From the NCBI GenBank assembly GCA_903852815.1, contig CAINRW010000020.1, positions 1 through 33,221 of the forward strand: DNA of 33,221 bases, in the 5' to 3' direction. Below, piece after piece: positions 1 to 10,608 of this stretch. Under the pieces are notes generated by a model. The model was not told where the DNA came from. It saw nothing but the letters and a program-made list of their open reading frames with translations, and did not search any database. The stretch comes from an uncultured Actinomycetes bacterium. GTDB lineage: Bacteria; Actinomycetota; Actinomycetes; Nanopelagicales; Nanopelagicaceae. Every line of letters begins with the position of its first letter. Positions within the stretch are counted from its first letter, which is position 1. The translations under genes and the position numbers were made by a program.

Positions 1-2
1 AT

Positions 3-284
3 CGAAAGATTGACTCTCCCCCTGAGCATCGCAACCTTGAAGTGAAGCCAACCATCGAGAACTTCGGTTCAACTATTAAACAACTAACCGAGCGCCAGAT
101 TTTAATCCTTAAAATGATGAGCGAAGAGCGAACAAATCAAAACATTAGCGAGCTTCTTGGTTACTCAGAATCAACTATTCGACAAGAGACTGTAAAAATT
201 TTTTCAAACCTCAACTGCAATGGTCGTGAAGAGGCTTCAAGGATTTATAAGACTCGTTTACTTCGCACACCAGAGGTTGCTTAA
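3..284 (+). CDS. LuxR-type HTH DNA-binding protein, 5'-truncated
   Basis: The reading frame is open to the left edge, so only the C-terminal part (about 93 residues) is visible; a GTG at 42 is probably an internal valine. The visible part carries a LuxR/GerE-type helix-turn-helix. It starts at LTERQ, continues through an N-x-x-I-S-E-L-L segment and the recognition helix YSESTIRQET, and ends with IFSNLN and a GREEA segment. Such domains are usually the output end of response regulators or stand-alone activators; the N-terminal domain that would decide is outside the window. It converges on cimA with a single base between the two stop codons. DNA binding is well supported, but the target and signal are unknown. 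Confidence 0.75.
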   Translation, partial: RKIDSPPEHRNLEVKPTIENFGSTIKQLTERQILILKMMSEERTNQNISELLGYSESTIRQETVKIFSNLNCNGREEASRIYKTRLLRTPEVA

Positions 285-285
285 A

Positions 286-1875
286 CTATTCGGGCTTTCG
301 GCCTTGCCGAAGTAAACCGAAAGTGACTGCATCTTCTAAAGCCATAGCCGATGCTGCAATAACATTTTCATGTACTCCCACGGTATTCCACTCGCCCTTA
401 CCGTCACTTGTTTCCACTAGAACACGTGTTACTGCCCCAGTGCCCAAGCGCCCTTCAAGAATACGAACTTTGTAATCTGTCAGTTCCAAAACCTCAAGTT
501 CGGGATATAAAGTTTTCAATCCAGTACGAAGTGCATTATCAAAAGCATTGACTGGACCATTTCCTATGCCAGTGCAGGAAATTTGTTTGCCCATGGCGGT
601 GACAGTGATGTCAGCTTTAGTAAGAATGCTTTGATCTTCAGAGCGTTCTACTGTTGTTAACCAGTGATCAATTGTAAAGAAGCTCGGACGCTTACCATTA
701 ATCTCTTCATGAACTAAAAGTTCAAATGAGGCATCCGCGGCTTCAAAAGTGAAACCTCGAGATTCCATTTCCTTTACTCGATCGACGATTCGACCGATAA
801 GTTCTTTATCTCCTCCAAGATCCACACCGAGTTCTTGGGATTTCAACTCGATTGATGCCCGGCCTGCCATGTCAGAAACCAACATACGCATATCGTTTCC
901 AACTGATGCTGGATCCTCGTGTTGATAGAGCGAAGGGTCGACTTTAATTGCGCTGGCATGCAGACCTGCTTTGTGCGCAAAAGCTGACACCCCAACATAT
1001 GGTTGACGCCCACTTGGCGAAACGTTTGTAACTTCGGCTACCGCATGTGAAATTCTAAAAGCTTCGCGCAAGGCATTGTGCGGCAATACAAGTTGATGTT
1101 TTTTCAGTTCTAAGTTGGCAATAATAGTTACGAGATCGGCATTTCCTGTGCGCTCTCCATAACCATTGAGAGTTCCTTGGACATGCGTTGCACCCGCAGC
1201 AACTGCAGCCATTGAGTTAGCAACTGCGCAACCAGTGTCATTGTGGCAATGAATTCCAAGGCGCGCAGAACTTGCCGTTAATACATCATGAACTACTTGA
1301 GAAAGTTCATCGGGAAGCATGCCGCCATTTGTATCGCACAAGGCAATCACATCTGCGCCAGCTTCGGCAGCTACACGTACAACTTCTAATGCGTACGCAC
1401 GATTGCTGCGATAGCCATCAAAAAAATGTTCCGCATCTAAAAAAACGCGTTGACCTTCTTGAATTAAATGGGTGACTGAATCTCGAATCATTTCTAAATT
1501 TTCATCTAACGTTGTTTTCAGAGCTAAATCAACGTGTCGATCAAAAGCTTTTGCAACCAAAGTAACTGCCGGTGCCCCAGAATCACGAAGCGCTCCGAGT
1601 AATGCGTCATCTGCAGCTTTGGCATGCGGGCGACGTGTGGCTCCGAATGCCACAAAAGTAGCATTCTTGAGTTGTAATTCTTTCTTTGCCCGAGCAAAAA
1701 ACTCGGTGTCTTTAGGATTAGCGCCTGGCCAACCTCCTTCAATAAAACCAACACCAAGTTCATCCAAGTGGCGAGCGATTGCTAACTTGTCATGAACTGA
1801 AAGATTTAGTCCTTCTTGCTGGGCACCATCACGCAGTGTGGTGTCATAAATATGAAATGCATCAGAGACTGGCAT
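286..1875 (-). CDS. cimA: (R)-citramalate synthase
   Basis: Condenses pyruvate with acetyl-CoA to citramalate, the first step of a threonine-independent route to 2-oxobutyrate and isoleucine. The 529 residues hold an HMGL-like TIM barrel (about 6-275) and a C-terminal LeuA-type regulatory domain (about 385-520). The barrel has the DTTLRDG motif (11-17), the metal-binding HCHND (209-213), the GTLNGYGERTGNADL segment (234-248) and AGLHASAI (303-310). Length and motifs fit the long actinobacterial citramalate synthases; 2-isopropylmalate synthase is the alternative but less likely given this context. Its ATG shares one base with the ilvE stop (TAATG), so it is probably translationally coupled as the last gene of the ilvB operon. 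The C-terminal domain is where feedback control by isoleucine would act, by family analogy. Confidence 0.93.
   Translation of the reverse strand: MPVSDAFHIYDTTLRDGAQQEGLNLSVHDKLAIARHLDELGVGFIEGGWPGANPKDTEFFARAKKELQLKNATFVAFGATRRPHAKAADDALLGALRDSGAPAVTLVAKAFDRHVDLALKTTLDENLEMIRDSVTHLIQEGQRVFLDAEHFFDGYRSNRAYALEVVRVAAEAGADVIALCDTNGGMLPDELSQVVHDVLTASSARLGIHCHNDTGCAVANSMAAVAAGATHVQGTLNGYGERTGNADLVTIIANLELKKHQLVLPHNALREAFRISHAVAEVTNVSPSGRQPYVGVSAFAHKAGLHASAIKVDPSLYQHEDPASVGNDMRMLVSDMAGRASIELKSQELGVDLGGDKELIGRIVDRVKEMESRGFTFEAADASFELLVHEEINGKRPSFFTIDHWLTTVERSEDQSILTKADITVTAMGKQISCTGIGNGPVNAFDNALRTGLKTLYPELEVLELTDYKVRILEGRLGTGAVTRVLVETSDGKGEWNTVGVHENVIAASAMALEDAVTFGLLRQGRKPE
296..312. other. Small hairpin at the cimA / HTH gene junction
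   Basis: TTCGGC (297-302) and GCCGAA (306-311) form a perfect 6-bp inverted repeat with a 3-nt loop, inside the last codons of cimA and just past the stop of the plus-strand HTH gene. No T-tract follows on either strand, so it is at best a weak or Rho-assisted 3' end. Confidence 0.25.
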
Positions 1876-2954
1876 TAGAGAACCTTACGTACCCAGCTAT
1901 GTGTGTCGGCAATGGTTCCATGTTGGATGCCCAGCAAATGATTTCGAATCTGCATTGTTATTACTCCAGGTTGACCATCCCCTGTTACCCACGTTCCCAT
2001 TGCACTCTTTGCTAAACCAACAGGAGAAACAACTGCGGCAGTTCCGCAAGCAAAGATTTCAGTGATCTCTCCACTTGCAACTCCATCACGCCAATCGTCG
2101 ATACTTAACATCACTTCATCGGTTTTATAGCCAAGATCTTTTGCCACAGAAAGGATTGAGTCTCGCGTAATGCCAGGCAAAAGCGTGCCAGTTAATTTTG
2201 GAGTAATAACTGTTGCATCTGCACCTTTACCTTTTACAAAGTAAAGATTCATGCCGCCCATCTCTTCAATCCACTTACGTTCAAGTGCATCAATCCACAC
2301 AACTTGGTCGCAGCCCTCTTTTGCTGCAGCTTTTTGAGCGACGAGTGAGGCTGCATAGTTGCCGCCACATTTTGCCTCACCAGTTCCCCCTTGTGCTGCG
2401 CGTACATATTCCGTCGAGATCCATACTGATACCGCTTTGGAAGGATCAAAGTAAGCACCTGCAGGTGTTGCAATAAGAATGTATGTCGCTTTATTTGTCG
2501 GTCTTACACCTAAGCCGACTTCAGTTGCGATCATGAATGGGCGAATATAAAGAGACTCACCGATTTTATTTGGCACCCACCCGTTATCTTGCTTAACAAG
2601 AGTTTCAACAGTCTCTAAGAAAAGCTCTTCTGGAATCTCTGGAAGCGCAAGACGTCGTGCCGAGTTGTTAAAACGTTTTGCATTTGCATCCGGGCGAAAG
2701 AGTGAAATTCCTCCATCAGGTTGGCGATAGGCCTTCATTCCCTCAAAGATTTCTTGTCCGTAATGAAAAACTGCCGTTGCCGGATCAAGTGATAAAGGTC
2801 CGTATGGCTTTAGTTCTGGCTCTGACCAACCATCTTTTTCATTCCACTCACAAATGACCATGTGGTCGGTGTAGTACTTACCGAAGCCACCTTCAGCAAC
2901 TAGTGCATTGCGAGTGGCATCATCTTTAGCTTGTGGATTGAGTGTGATTTTCAT
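1875..2954 (-). CDS. ilvE: Branched-chain amino-acid aminotransferase
   Basis: PLP-dependent class IV aminotransferase that makes valine, leucine and isoleucine from their 2-oxo acids with glutamate as donor. At 359 residues it matches the large BCAT type (mitochondrial/actinobacterial-like, longer than the roughly 310-residue E. coli IlvE). The catalytic lysine should be K195 in the EAKCGGNY segment. The substrate and cofactor loops YGQEIFEGMKAY (65-76) and GGMNLYF (233-239) are intact. It starts 5 nt after leuB and its stop overlaps the cimA start by one base, so it is co-translated within the operon. Confidence 0.95.
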   Translation of the reverse strand: MKITLNPQAKDDATRNALVAEGGFGKYYTDHMVICEWNEKDGWSEPELKPYGPLSLDPATAVFHYGQEIFEGMKAYRQPDGGISLFRPDANAKRFNNSARRLALPEIPEELFLETVETLVKQDNGWVPNKIGESLYIRPFMIATEVGLGVRPTNKATYILIATPAGAYFDPSKAVSVWISTEYVRAAQGGTGEAKCGGNYAASLVAQKAAAKEGCDQVVWIDALERKWIEEMGGMNLYFVKGKGADATVITPKLTGTLLPGITRDSILSVAKDLGYKTDEVMLSIDDWRDGVASGEITEIFACGTAAVVSPVGLAKSAMGTWVTGDGQPGVITMQIRNHLLGIQHGTIADTHSWVRKVL

Positions 2955-2959
2955 AGCCG

Positions 2960-3990
2960 TTATAGCGCTGCGACTAGCGCATCTCCCACTTCACTTGTGC
3001 TTCGTTTAATGTCACCACGTGATGCCAAGTCAGCAGCAACTGCGCGCTCTACATCGCGCGCAGCATCATGCAAACCTAAGTGATCGAGCATCATGGCTAC
3101 TGACATTACAGTTGCAGTTGGATCGGCAATATTTTTTCCAGCAATATCTGGAGCAGAGCCGTGAACTGGTTCAAACATAGATGGGAATTTTCCAGTCGGA
3201 TTTATATTTCCTGATGCTGCGAGTCCGATTCCACCACAAATTGCTGCAGCGATATCGGTTAAAATATCTCCAAATAGATTATCAGTGACAACGACATCAA
3301 AGCGCTCTGGGTTAGTTACGAAAAACATAGATGCGGCATCAACATGCAAGTAATCTGTTGAAACCGTTGGATACTCTTTAGCAACCTCATTAAAAGTGCG
3401 GGTCCATAGGCCGCCCGCACGTGTGAGCACATTGTTTTTGTGAACTAAGGTAAGTTTCTTACGATCGCGTTTTAATGCGCGCTCAAAGGCATCGCGGATA
3501 ACACGTTCGGCACCACGTCGAGTATTCAAACTTTCCTCAGTTGCAATTTCAAACTCAGTTCCTTCAGCCAATACACCACCGGCGCCAACATATGGGCCTT
3601 CGGTACCTTCGCGAACAACCACGAAATCAATTGGCGCTTTAGTTGCCAGAGGTCCAGTTATTCCAGGCATCAAACGTGCTGGCCGTAAATTAATATAGTG
3701 ATCAAAAGCAAAACGCAGTTTCAAAAGTAGTCCGCGCTCTAGAACACCACTAGGAACAGTTGGATCGCCAACAGCACCAAGCAAAATAACATCTTTAGTG
3801 GCAATCTCATCAAGGATTGATTGCGGCAAAACGTCACCCGTACGGTGCCAAAAACCTGCGCCTAAGTCATAAGAGGACTTGATAAATTCAACCTCATATT
3901 TTTTGGAAACAGCATCCAGAACTTTGAGACCTTCATTAACTACTTCTGGTCCGATTCCATCGCCTGCGATTACCGCTAAATTTATTTTTC

Positions 3991-3994
<4 letters not shown>
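2960..3994 (-). CDS. leuB: 3-isopropylmalate dehydrogenase
   Basis: NAD-dependent oxidative decarboxylation of 3-isopropylmalate in leucine synthesis; the same enzyme class acts on methylmalate in the citramalate route, which fits cimA in the operon. The 344 residues show GDGIGPEV (11-18), the substrate arginines around LRPARL (103-108), catalytic K186 in HKNNVL, the family signature NLFGDILTD (239-247), and the [18 protein letters not shown] region (275-292). Start and upstream serA stop overlap as ATGA. leuA and leuCD are not in this window, so the leucine branch is completed elsewhere. Confidence 0.95.
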
Positions 3995-6628
<2,634 letters not shown>

Positions 6629-6916
6629 TTAGTTCTGGTAATCGGGTTGAGTGTCATGAACTGCTGGTGTTGCTTGATTTGGAACTATTTCCTTAATAGA
6701 AATTACATTGATCAACTTATCGAGTTGAGCGATTACTTGTTCGAGTGCGTGACCTTCCAGATTGACCACGATGTCCATCTGAGAAACCTCAGGGTTTGCA
6801 GTTGGGCCAACTGATAAACGTTCGATGTTGTATGCACGACGAGAAAACAATCCAGCTACACGTGCAAGTACGCCAGGTGAGTTTTCAACTAAAACTTCGA
6901 GAGTGTGTTGGGCCAT
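6629..6916 (-). CDS. ilvN: Acetolactate synthase regulatory subunit, ACT domain only
   Basis: Regulatory subunit of acetohydroxyacid synthase: it activates IlvB and usually carries valine feedback inhibition. The ATG at 6916 is one base after the ilvB stop and has AGGAG 7 nt upstream. The 95 residues contain the ACT domain (about 4-77) with LEVLVENSPGVLARVAGLFSRR and NIERLSVGPT. Most actinobacterial small subunits are near 170 residues and have a second C-terminal domain. Here the protein ends about 15-20 residues after the ACT domain in a polar tail, with no continuation of the missing domain in the following bases before ilvC. The size resembles the short enteric IlvN/IlvM type. Confidence 0.93.
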   Translation of the reverse strand: MAQHTLEVLVENSPGVLARVAGLFSRRAYNIERLSVGPTANPEVSQMDIVVNLEGHALEQVIAQLDKLINVISIKEIVPNQATPAVHDTQPDYQN

Positions 6917-6917
6917 T

Positions 6918-8654
6918 TTAGAGCTCCTGTGAATCCCAGTCAGGCGCAGTTTCACGCGCGATTTTAATATCATCATTTGAAGCACCAGCAGCAACCATTG
7001 GCCAAACCATTGCATCGCGGTGAACTCTGAAATCAACTACAACCGGTTGATCGTTAATGCTCATGGCTTTTTCAATCGTTGCATCTACATCTTCGGCGCG
7101 CTCACAACTCAGACCTACGCAGCCCATCGCTTCTGCGAGCATTGGAAAATTGGGTACTCGCTTGGATTCAAGGCTCGTATTTGAATAACGACCTTCGTAA
7201 AAAAGCGTCTGCCATTGGCGGACCATGCCAAGTGATTCATTATTAATAATTGCAACTTTAATAGGAATATTGTTGAGCGCACATGTTGTGAGTTCTTGAT
7301 TCGTCATCTGGAAACAACCATCGCCATCGATTGCCCACACGGTTGTATCCGGTGCACCAACTTTTGCACCCATCGCAGCAGGAACTGCGTATCCCATGGT
7401 TCCAAGACCACCTGAGTTAAGCCACGTGCGTGGATTTTCATATGAAACAAATTGGGATGCCCACATTTGATGCTGGCCAACACCTGCGGCAACAATTGCA
7501 TGTGGCCCAGAAATTTTTCCAATACGTTCAATAACATACTGTGGAGAGAGTGATCCATCAGTAGGAATGTCGTAGCCAAGTGGATATGTAGATTTCAACG
7601 AGTTCATTTGGCGAAGCCAAGCTGATAAATCAGGTTGGCTCTTAGCAAGTGCGGCCTTCAACGCTGGAATCAATGCAGAAATTGTGTTTTTCAAATCTCC
7701 AAGAACTGCGACGTCGGCAAAACGATTCTTTCCAATTTCTGCTGGATCAACATCGGCATGAATAACTTTTGCATTTTGGGCGAAAGTAGAAAGTTTACCT
7801 GTAACTCGATCATCAAATCGTGCACCTAAAGTAATGAGCAAATCTGATTTTTGAAGCGCGGTAACCGCAGCAACAGTTCCATGCATGCCAGGCATACCAA
7901 GATGAAGTGGATGACTGTCAGGAAATGCACCGCGCGCCATCAATGTTGTAACAACTGGCGCACCAAGAAGTTGTGCAAGTTCTAAAAGTTCCTTGGATGC
8001 ATTAGCTTTAATTACTCCGCCGCCAACATAAAATACTGGTTTGCTCGATTGTGCAATAAGAGCAGCGGCATCGAGAATTGCTTGATTATCTGGAACTGTT
8101 TTCGGGTTATAGCCTTTTAAGTTAACTGACGTTGGATATTGAAAATCGGTTATTGCCTGTAATGCATCTTTTGCAATATCAACAAGAACTGGTCCTGGTC
8201 TTCCGGTGCTTGCAATGTGAAAAGCTTCGGCAATCGCACGTGGAATATCTGCAGGATTAGTTACTAAATAATTATGTTTTGCAAAGGGCATCGTGATGCC
8301 ACGAATATCAGCTTCTTGAAACGCATCGGTACCGATAGCAACAGAGGGAACTTGTCCCGTGATTGCAACAACCGGAACGGAATCCATCGCTGCATCTGCA
8401 AGTGGAGTTACAAGATTTGTCGCACCTGGTCCTGATGTTGCAATGCAAACGCCAACACGGCCGGTGACTTGGGCATATCCAGTTGCAGCATGTCCTGCAC
8501 CCTGTTCATGGCGTACCAGAATATGGCGAATTGAACTTGAGAAAATTGGATCGTAAGCAGGAAGAATCGCACCGCCCGGGATTCCGAACATGACATCGAC
8601 GCCGGCTGCCTCAAGTGATGCGACAAGTGAACTCGCCCCAGTCATCTGACTCAT
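6918..8654 (-). CDS. ilvB: Acetolactate synthase catalytic subunit
   Basis: Thiamine-diphosphate- and FAD-dependent enzyme making acetolactate (Val/Leu) or acetohydroxybutyrate (Ile), the committed step of the pathway. The 578 residues show the three-domain POX/AHAS layout. The cofactor-activating glutamate is E50 in [17 protein letters not shown] is at 74-80, and the ThDP/Mg motif GDG at 444-446 runs to the paired asparagines at 471-472. AAGGGAG sits 7 nt before the ATG. It is the first structural gene of the seven-gene operon and follows an attenuator (terminator 8704-8730). Confidence 0.97.
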   Translation of the reverse strand: MSQMTGASSLVASLEAAGVDVMFGIPGGAILPAYDPIFSSSIRHILVRHEQGAGHAATGYAQVTGRVGVCIATSGPGATNLVTPLADAAMDSVPVVAITGQVPSVAIGTDAFQEADIRGITMPFAKHNYLVTNPADIPRAIAEAFHIASTGRPGPVLVDIAKDALQAITDFQYPTSVNLKGYNPKTVPDNQAILDAAALIAQSSKPVFYVGGGVIKANASKELLELAQLLGAPVVTTLMARGAFPDSHPLHLGMPGMHGTVAAVTALQKSDLLITLGARFDDRVTGKLSTFAQNAKVIHADVDPAEIGKNRFADVAVLGDLKNTISALIPALKAALAKSQPDLSAWLRQMNSLKSTYPLGYDIPTDGSLSPQYVIERIGKISGPHAIVAAGVGQHQMWASQFVSYENPRTWLNSGGLGTMGYAVPAAMGAKVGAPDTTVWAIDGDGCFQMTNQELTTCALNNIPIKVAIINNESLGMVRQWQTLFYEGRYSNTSLESKRVPNFPMLAEAMGCVGLSCERAEDVDATIEKAMSINDQPVVVDFRVHRDAMVWPMVAAGASNDDIKIARETAPDWDSQEL

Positions 8655-8703
8655 TGTTTTTCTCCCTTCCTCTACGACATTTACAGAGATTTATGTGATT
8701 AAA

Positions 8704-8730
8704 CAAAAAAACCCTCAGATAACTGAGGGT
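8704..8730 (-). terminator. Attenuator terminator upstream of ilvB
   Basis: On the minus strand ACCCTCAG (8730-8723), loop TTAT and CTGAGGGT (8718-8711) form a perfect 8-bp stem followed directly by six more T residues (8710-8705). This is a textbook intrinsic terminator placed about 50 nt before the ilvB start and downstream of a Val/Ile-rich leader peptide. It therefore acts as a conditional attenuator, not as the end of ilvD alone. Confidence 0.88.
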
Positions 8731-8731
8731 G

Positions 8732-8758
8732 GCGCATGATCAAAGTTCGATCACGCGC
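8732..8758 (-). promoter_or_regulatory. Leader hairpin of the ilv attenuator
   Basis: GCGCGTGATC (8758-8749) and GATCATGCGC (8741-8732) pair over 10 bp with one G-U wobble and a 7-nt loop. It begins two bases after the leader-peptide stop and ends one base before the terminator stem. The leader codons GTGGTGGTGAT (8775-8765) can instead pair with ATCATGCGCCAC (8740-8729), giving about 11 pairs with one bulge and two wobbles. This would break the hairpin and reach the first two bases of the terminator. How ribosome position selects between the forms is inferred, not shown. Confidence 0.65.
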
Positions 8759-8760
8759 TA

Positions 8761-8790
8761 TTAAATCACCACCACAAATGTTGTGCTCAT
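8761..8790 (-). CDS. ilv operon leader peptide (MSTTFVVVI)
   Basis: A 9-residue open frame with consecutive Val-Val-Val-Ile codons (GTG GTG GTG ATT) just before the stop TAA. GGAGA lies 8 nt upstream of its ATG, so it should be translated. The run of codons for the end products, directly before alternative hairpins and an intrinsic terminator in front of ilvB, is the hallmark of ribosome-mediated transcription attenuation. Comparable leaders are known for actinobacterial ilvBNC operons (Corynebacterium glutamicum). The peptide itself is not expected to have another function. Confidence 0.87.
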   Translation of the reverse strand: MSTTFVVVI

Positions 8791-8830
8791 TGGCTTATTC
8801 TCCAATGAATTATGCGTATGAGTCAAGGCA

Positions 8831-8846
8831 TGAGATGCATGTCTCA
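8831..8846. promoter_or_regulatory. Possible operator upstream of the ilv leader
   Basis: TGAGA and TCTCA flank a 6-base centre that overlaps the palindrome ATGCAT, giving a 16-bp imperfectly symmetric site between ilvD and the leader peptide, where the operon promoter must lie. I could not resolve a good -35/-10 pair; a CATAAT at 8809-8814 on the minus strand is the best -10 candidate but would leave a very short leader. A protein-binding role is a guess from symmetry and position. Confidence 0.25.
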
Positions 8847-8878
8847 AAATTTGAACAACAGGTGGGTCTAAAGCGGGT

Positions 8879-10552
8879 TTAGTCGCAGACTGCACCCTTT
8901 GATGCTGAACCCACAAGCTTTGAATACTTAGCCAAAACCCCGCGGGTGTATTTATGACCCAAAGGCTTCCAACCAGTTTTTCTTGCTTCGAGTTCGGCCG
9001 GATCAACCAATAAATCGAGTGTGCGATTAGTGATATCGATACGAATTCGGTCGCCATCTTTGATGAAGGCGATTGGCCCACCATCAACAGCCTCCGGTGC
9101 AACATGGCCTACGCATAAACCAGTTGAACCGCCAGAAAAGCGGCCATCAGTTAATAGCAGTGTGGACTTTCCTAAACCTGCACCTTTAATTGCTCCAGTA
9201 ATCATGAGCATTTCGCGCATTCCGGGTCCGCCCTTAGGACCTTCGTAGCGAATAACAACTACATCACCTGCTTGAATCGTTCCATTTTCAAGGGCATCCA
9301 TAGCTGATTGTTCGCGTTCAAAAACTCGGGCTGGACCTTCAAATGATTCAATTCCGATTCCCGCTGTTTTGCAGACGGCACCATCAGTTGCAAGTGAACC
9401 ACCAAGAATCGTGATTCCAACATCGGTTGAAAGCGGGGCAGAAACTGGATGCAAAATTGAGCCATCTGGAAGCGGCGGATTTATGTCGGCTAAATTTTCA
9501 GCCATTGTTTTTCCGGTAACAGTTAATGTGTCGCCATGTAAATATCCTGCATCCAACAAAATCTTTAGGACTACTGGGATTCCACCCACGCGATCCACAT
9601 CGCTCATAACAAATTTTCCGAAAGGCTTTAAGTCCCCAAGCAATGGGACTTTGGAGCCAATTCGATTGAAATCTTCAAGCGTTAAATCCACATCTGCTTC
9701 ATGGGCAATTGCCAGCAAATGAAGAACTGCATTCGTTGAACCACCTAATGCCATAACGGTTGTGATTGCATTTTCAAAAGCTTTCTTCGTCAAAATATCG
9801 CGAGTTGTAATTCCTAATTTAATTAAATTTACAACCGCGGCGCCGGCCTGAATCGAAAAGGCATCGCGACGACGATCAACTGCTGGCGGTGCTGCAGATC
9901 CTGGAAGTGAGAGACCAAGTGCTTCGCCTACTGCTGCCATCGTGTTAGCTGTGTACATTCCACCGCACGCACCTTCGCCTGGACAAATTGCTCGTTCAAT
10001 TTCATCCACACGCTCTTGCGAGATAAGTCCACGTGCACATGCGCCAACGGCTTCAAACGCATCGATGATTGTTACATCTTTGCCATCAACTTGGCCTGGC
10101 AACGTTGATCCGGCATAAACAAAAACTGATGCAACATCGATACGCGCTGCAGCCATCATCATTCCGGGAAGTGATTTATCACACCCTGCAAATGTGACCA
10201 TGCCATCAAGACGTTCGGCCTGCATTACTGTTTCAACAGAGTCGGCAATAACTTCACGTGAAACTAAAGAAAAGTGCATTCCTTCATGTCCCATTGAAAT
10301 TCCATCGGAGACTGAAATTGTTCCGAACTGCATTGGAAAACCACCAGCATCAATTACACCTTGGCGTGAAGCTTTAGCTAAGCGATCAAGAGAGAGATTG
10401 CATGGTGTGATTTCATTCCATGATGAAACAATTCCGATTTGTGGTTTAACCCAATCGTCATCACCCATTCCAACAGCACGAAGCATTCCGCGAGCCGGAG
10501 CCCGCTCTAATCCATCTGTAACTAGCCCGGAGCGCGGTTTCATCGTTGACAT
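8879..10552 (-). CDS. ilvD: Dihydroxy-acid dehydratase
   Basis: Iron-sulfur dehydratase converting 2,3-dihydroxy acids to 2-oxo acids, the third common step of Val/Ile/Leu synthesis. The 557 residues carry three conserved cysteines placed as cluster ligands: C51 (TPCN), C124 (AGCDKSLPG) and C196 ([12 protein letters not shown]). [11 protein letters not shown] (82-92) is also present. It lies upstream of the ilvB operon in the same orientation, separated from it by about 224 nt that hold the attenuator, so it is probably its own unit. The ATG has no good ribosome binding site but a -10 box 6 nt before it, so a leaderless mRNA is likely. Confidence 0.96.
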   Translation of the reverse strand: MSTMKPRSGLVTDGLERAPARGMLRAVGMGDDDWVKPQIGIVSSWNEITPCNLSLDRLAKASRQGVIDAGGFPMQFGTISVSDGISMGHEGMHFSLVSREVIADSVETVMQAERLDGMVTFAGCDKSLPGMMMAAARIDVASVFVYAGSTLPGQVDGKDVTIIDAFEAVGACARGLISQERVDEIERAICPGEGACGGMYTANTMAAVGEALGLSLPGSAAPPAVDRRRDAFSIQAGAAVVNLIKLGITTRDILTKKAFENAITTVMALGGSTNAVLHLLAIAHEADVDLTLEDFNRIGSKVPLLGDLKPFGKFVMSDVDRVGGIPVVLKILLDAGYLHGDTLTVTGKTMAENLADINPPLPDGSILHPVSAPLSTDVGITILGGSLATDGAVCKTAGIGIESFEGPARVFEREQSAMDALENGTIQAGDVVVIRYEGPKGGPGMREMLMITGAIKGAGLGKSTLLLTDGRFSGGSTGLCVGHVAPEAVDGGPIAFIKDGDRIRIDITNRTLDLLVDPAELEARKTGWKPLGHKYTRGVLAKYSKLVGSASKGAVCD

Positions 10553-10558
10553 GAGAGA

Positions 10559-10564
10559 ATTCTA
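10559..10564 (-). promoter_or_regulatory. -10 box of ilvD (leaderless type)
   Basis: TAGAAT on the minus strand ends 6 nt before the ilvD ATG, the spacing expected when transcription starts at the start codon itself. It matches five of six bases of TATAAT. No convincing -35 hexamer is visible, which is common in actinobacterial promoters. The box lies inside an imperfect repeat GAGAG...CTCTC (10553-10571). Confidence 0.5.
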
Positions 10565-10608
10565 TCCTCTCAACAACAAATCATTTAATCTGAAAATGGA
10601 GATTTTGC

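Noticed and set aside
296-312. Hairpin as a proper terminator for the HTH gene or cimA
   Set aside because: Six-base stem with a short loop and no T-tract on either strand; kept only as a weak structural note.
6917-7036. Longer ilvN start at 7036
   Set aside because: Would read about 120 nt into ilvB; the ATG at 6916 has a good ribosome binding site and matches the ACT-domain start.
8761-9105. 114-codon minus-strand frame overlapping the ilvD 3' end
   Set aside because: Its upstream part is an out-of-frame shadow of ilvD; only its last nine codons plus stop, the leader peptide, have their own start and ribosome binding site.
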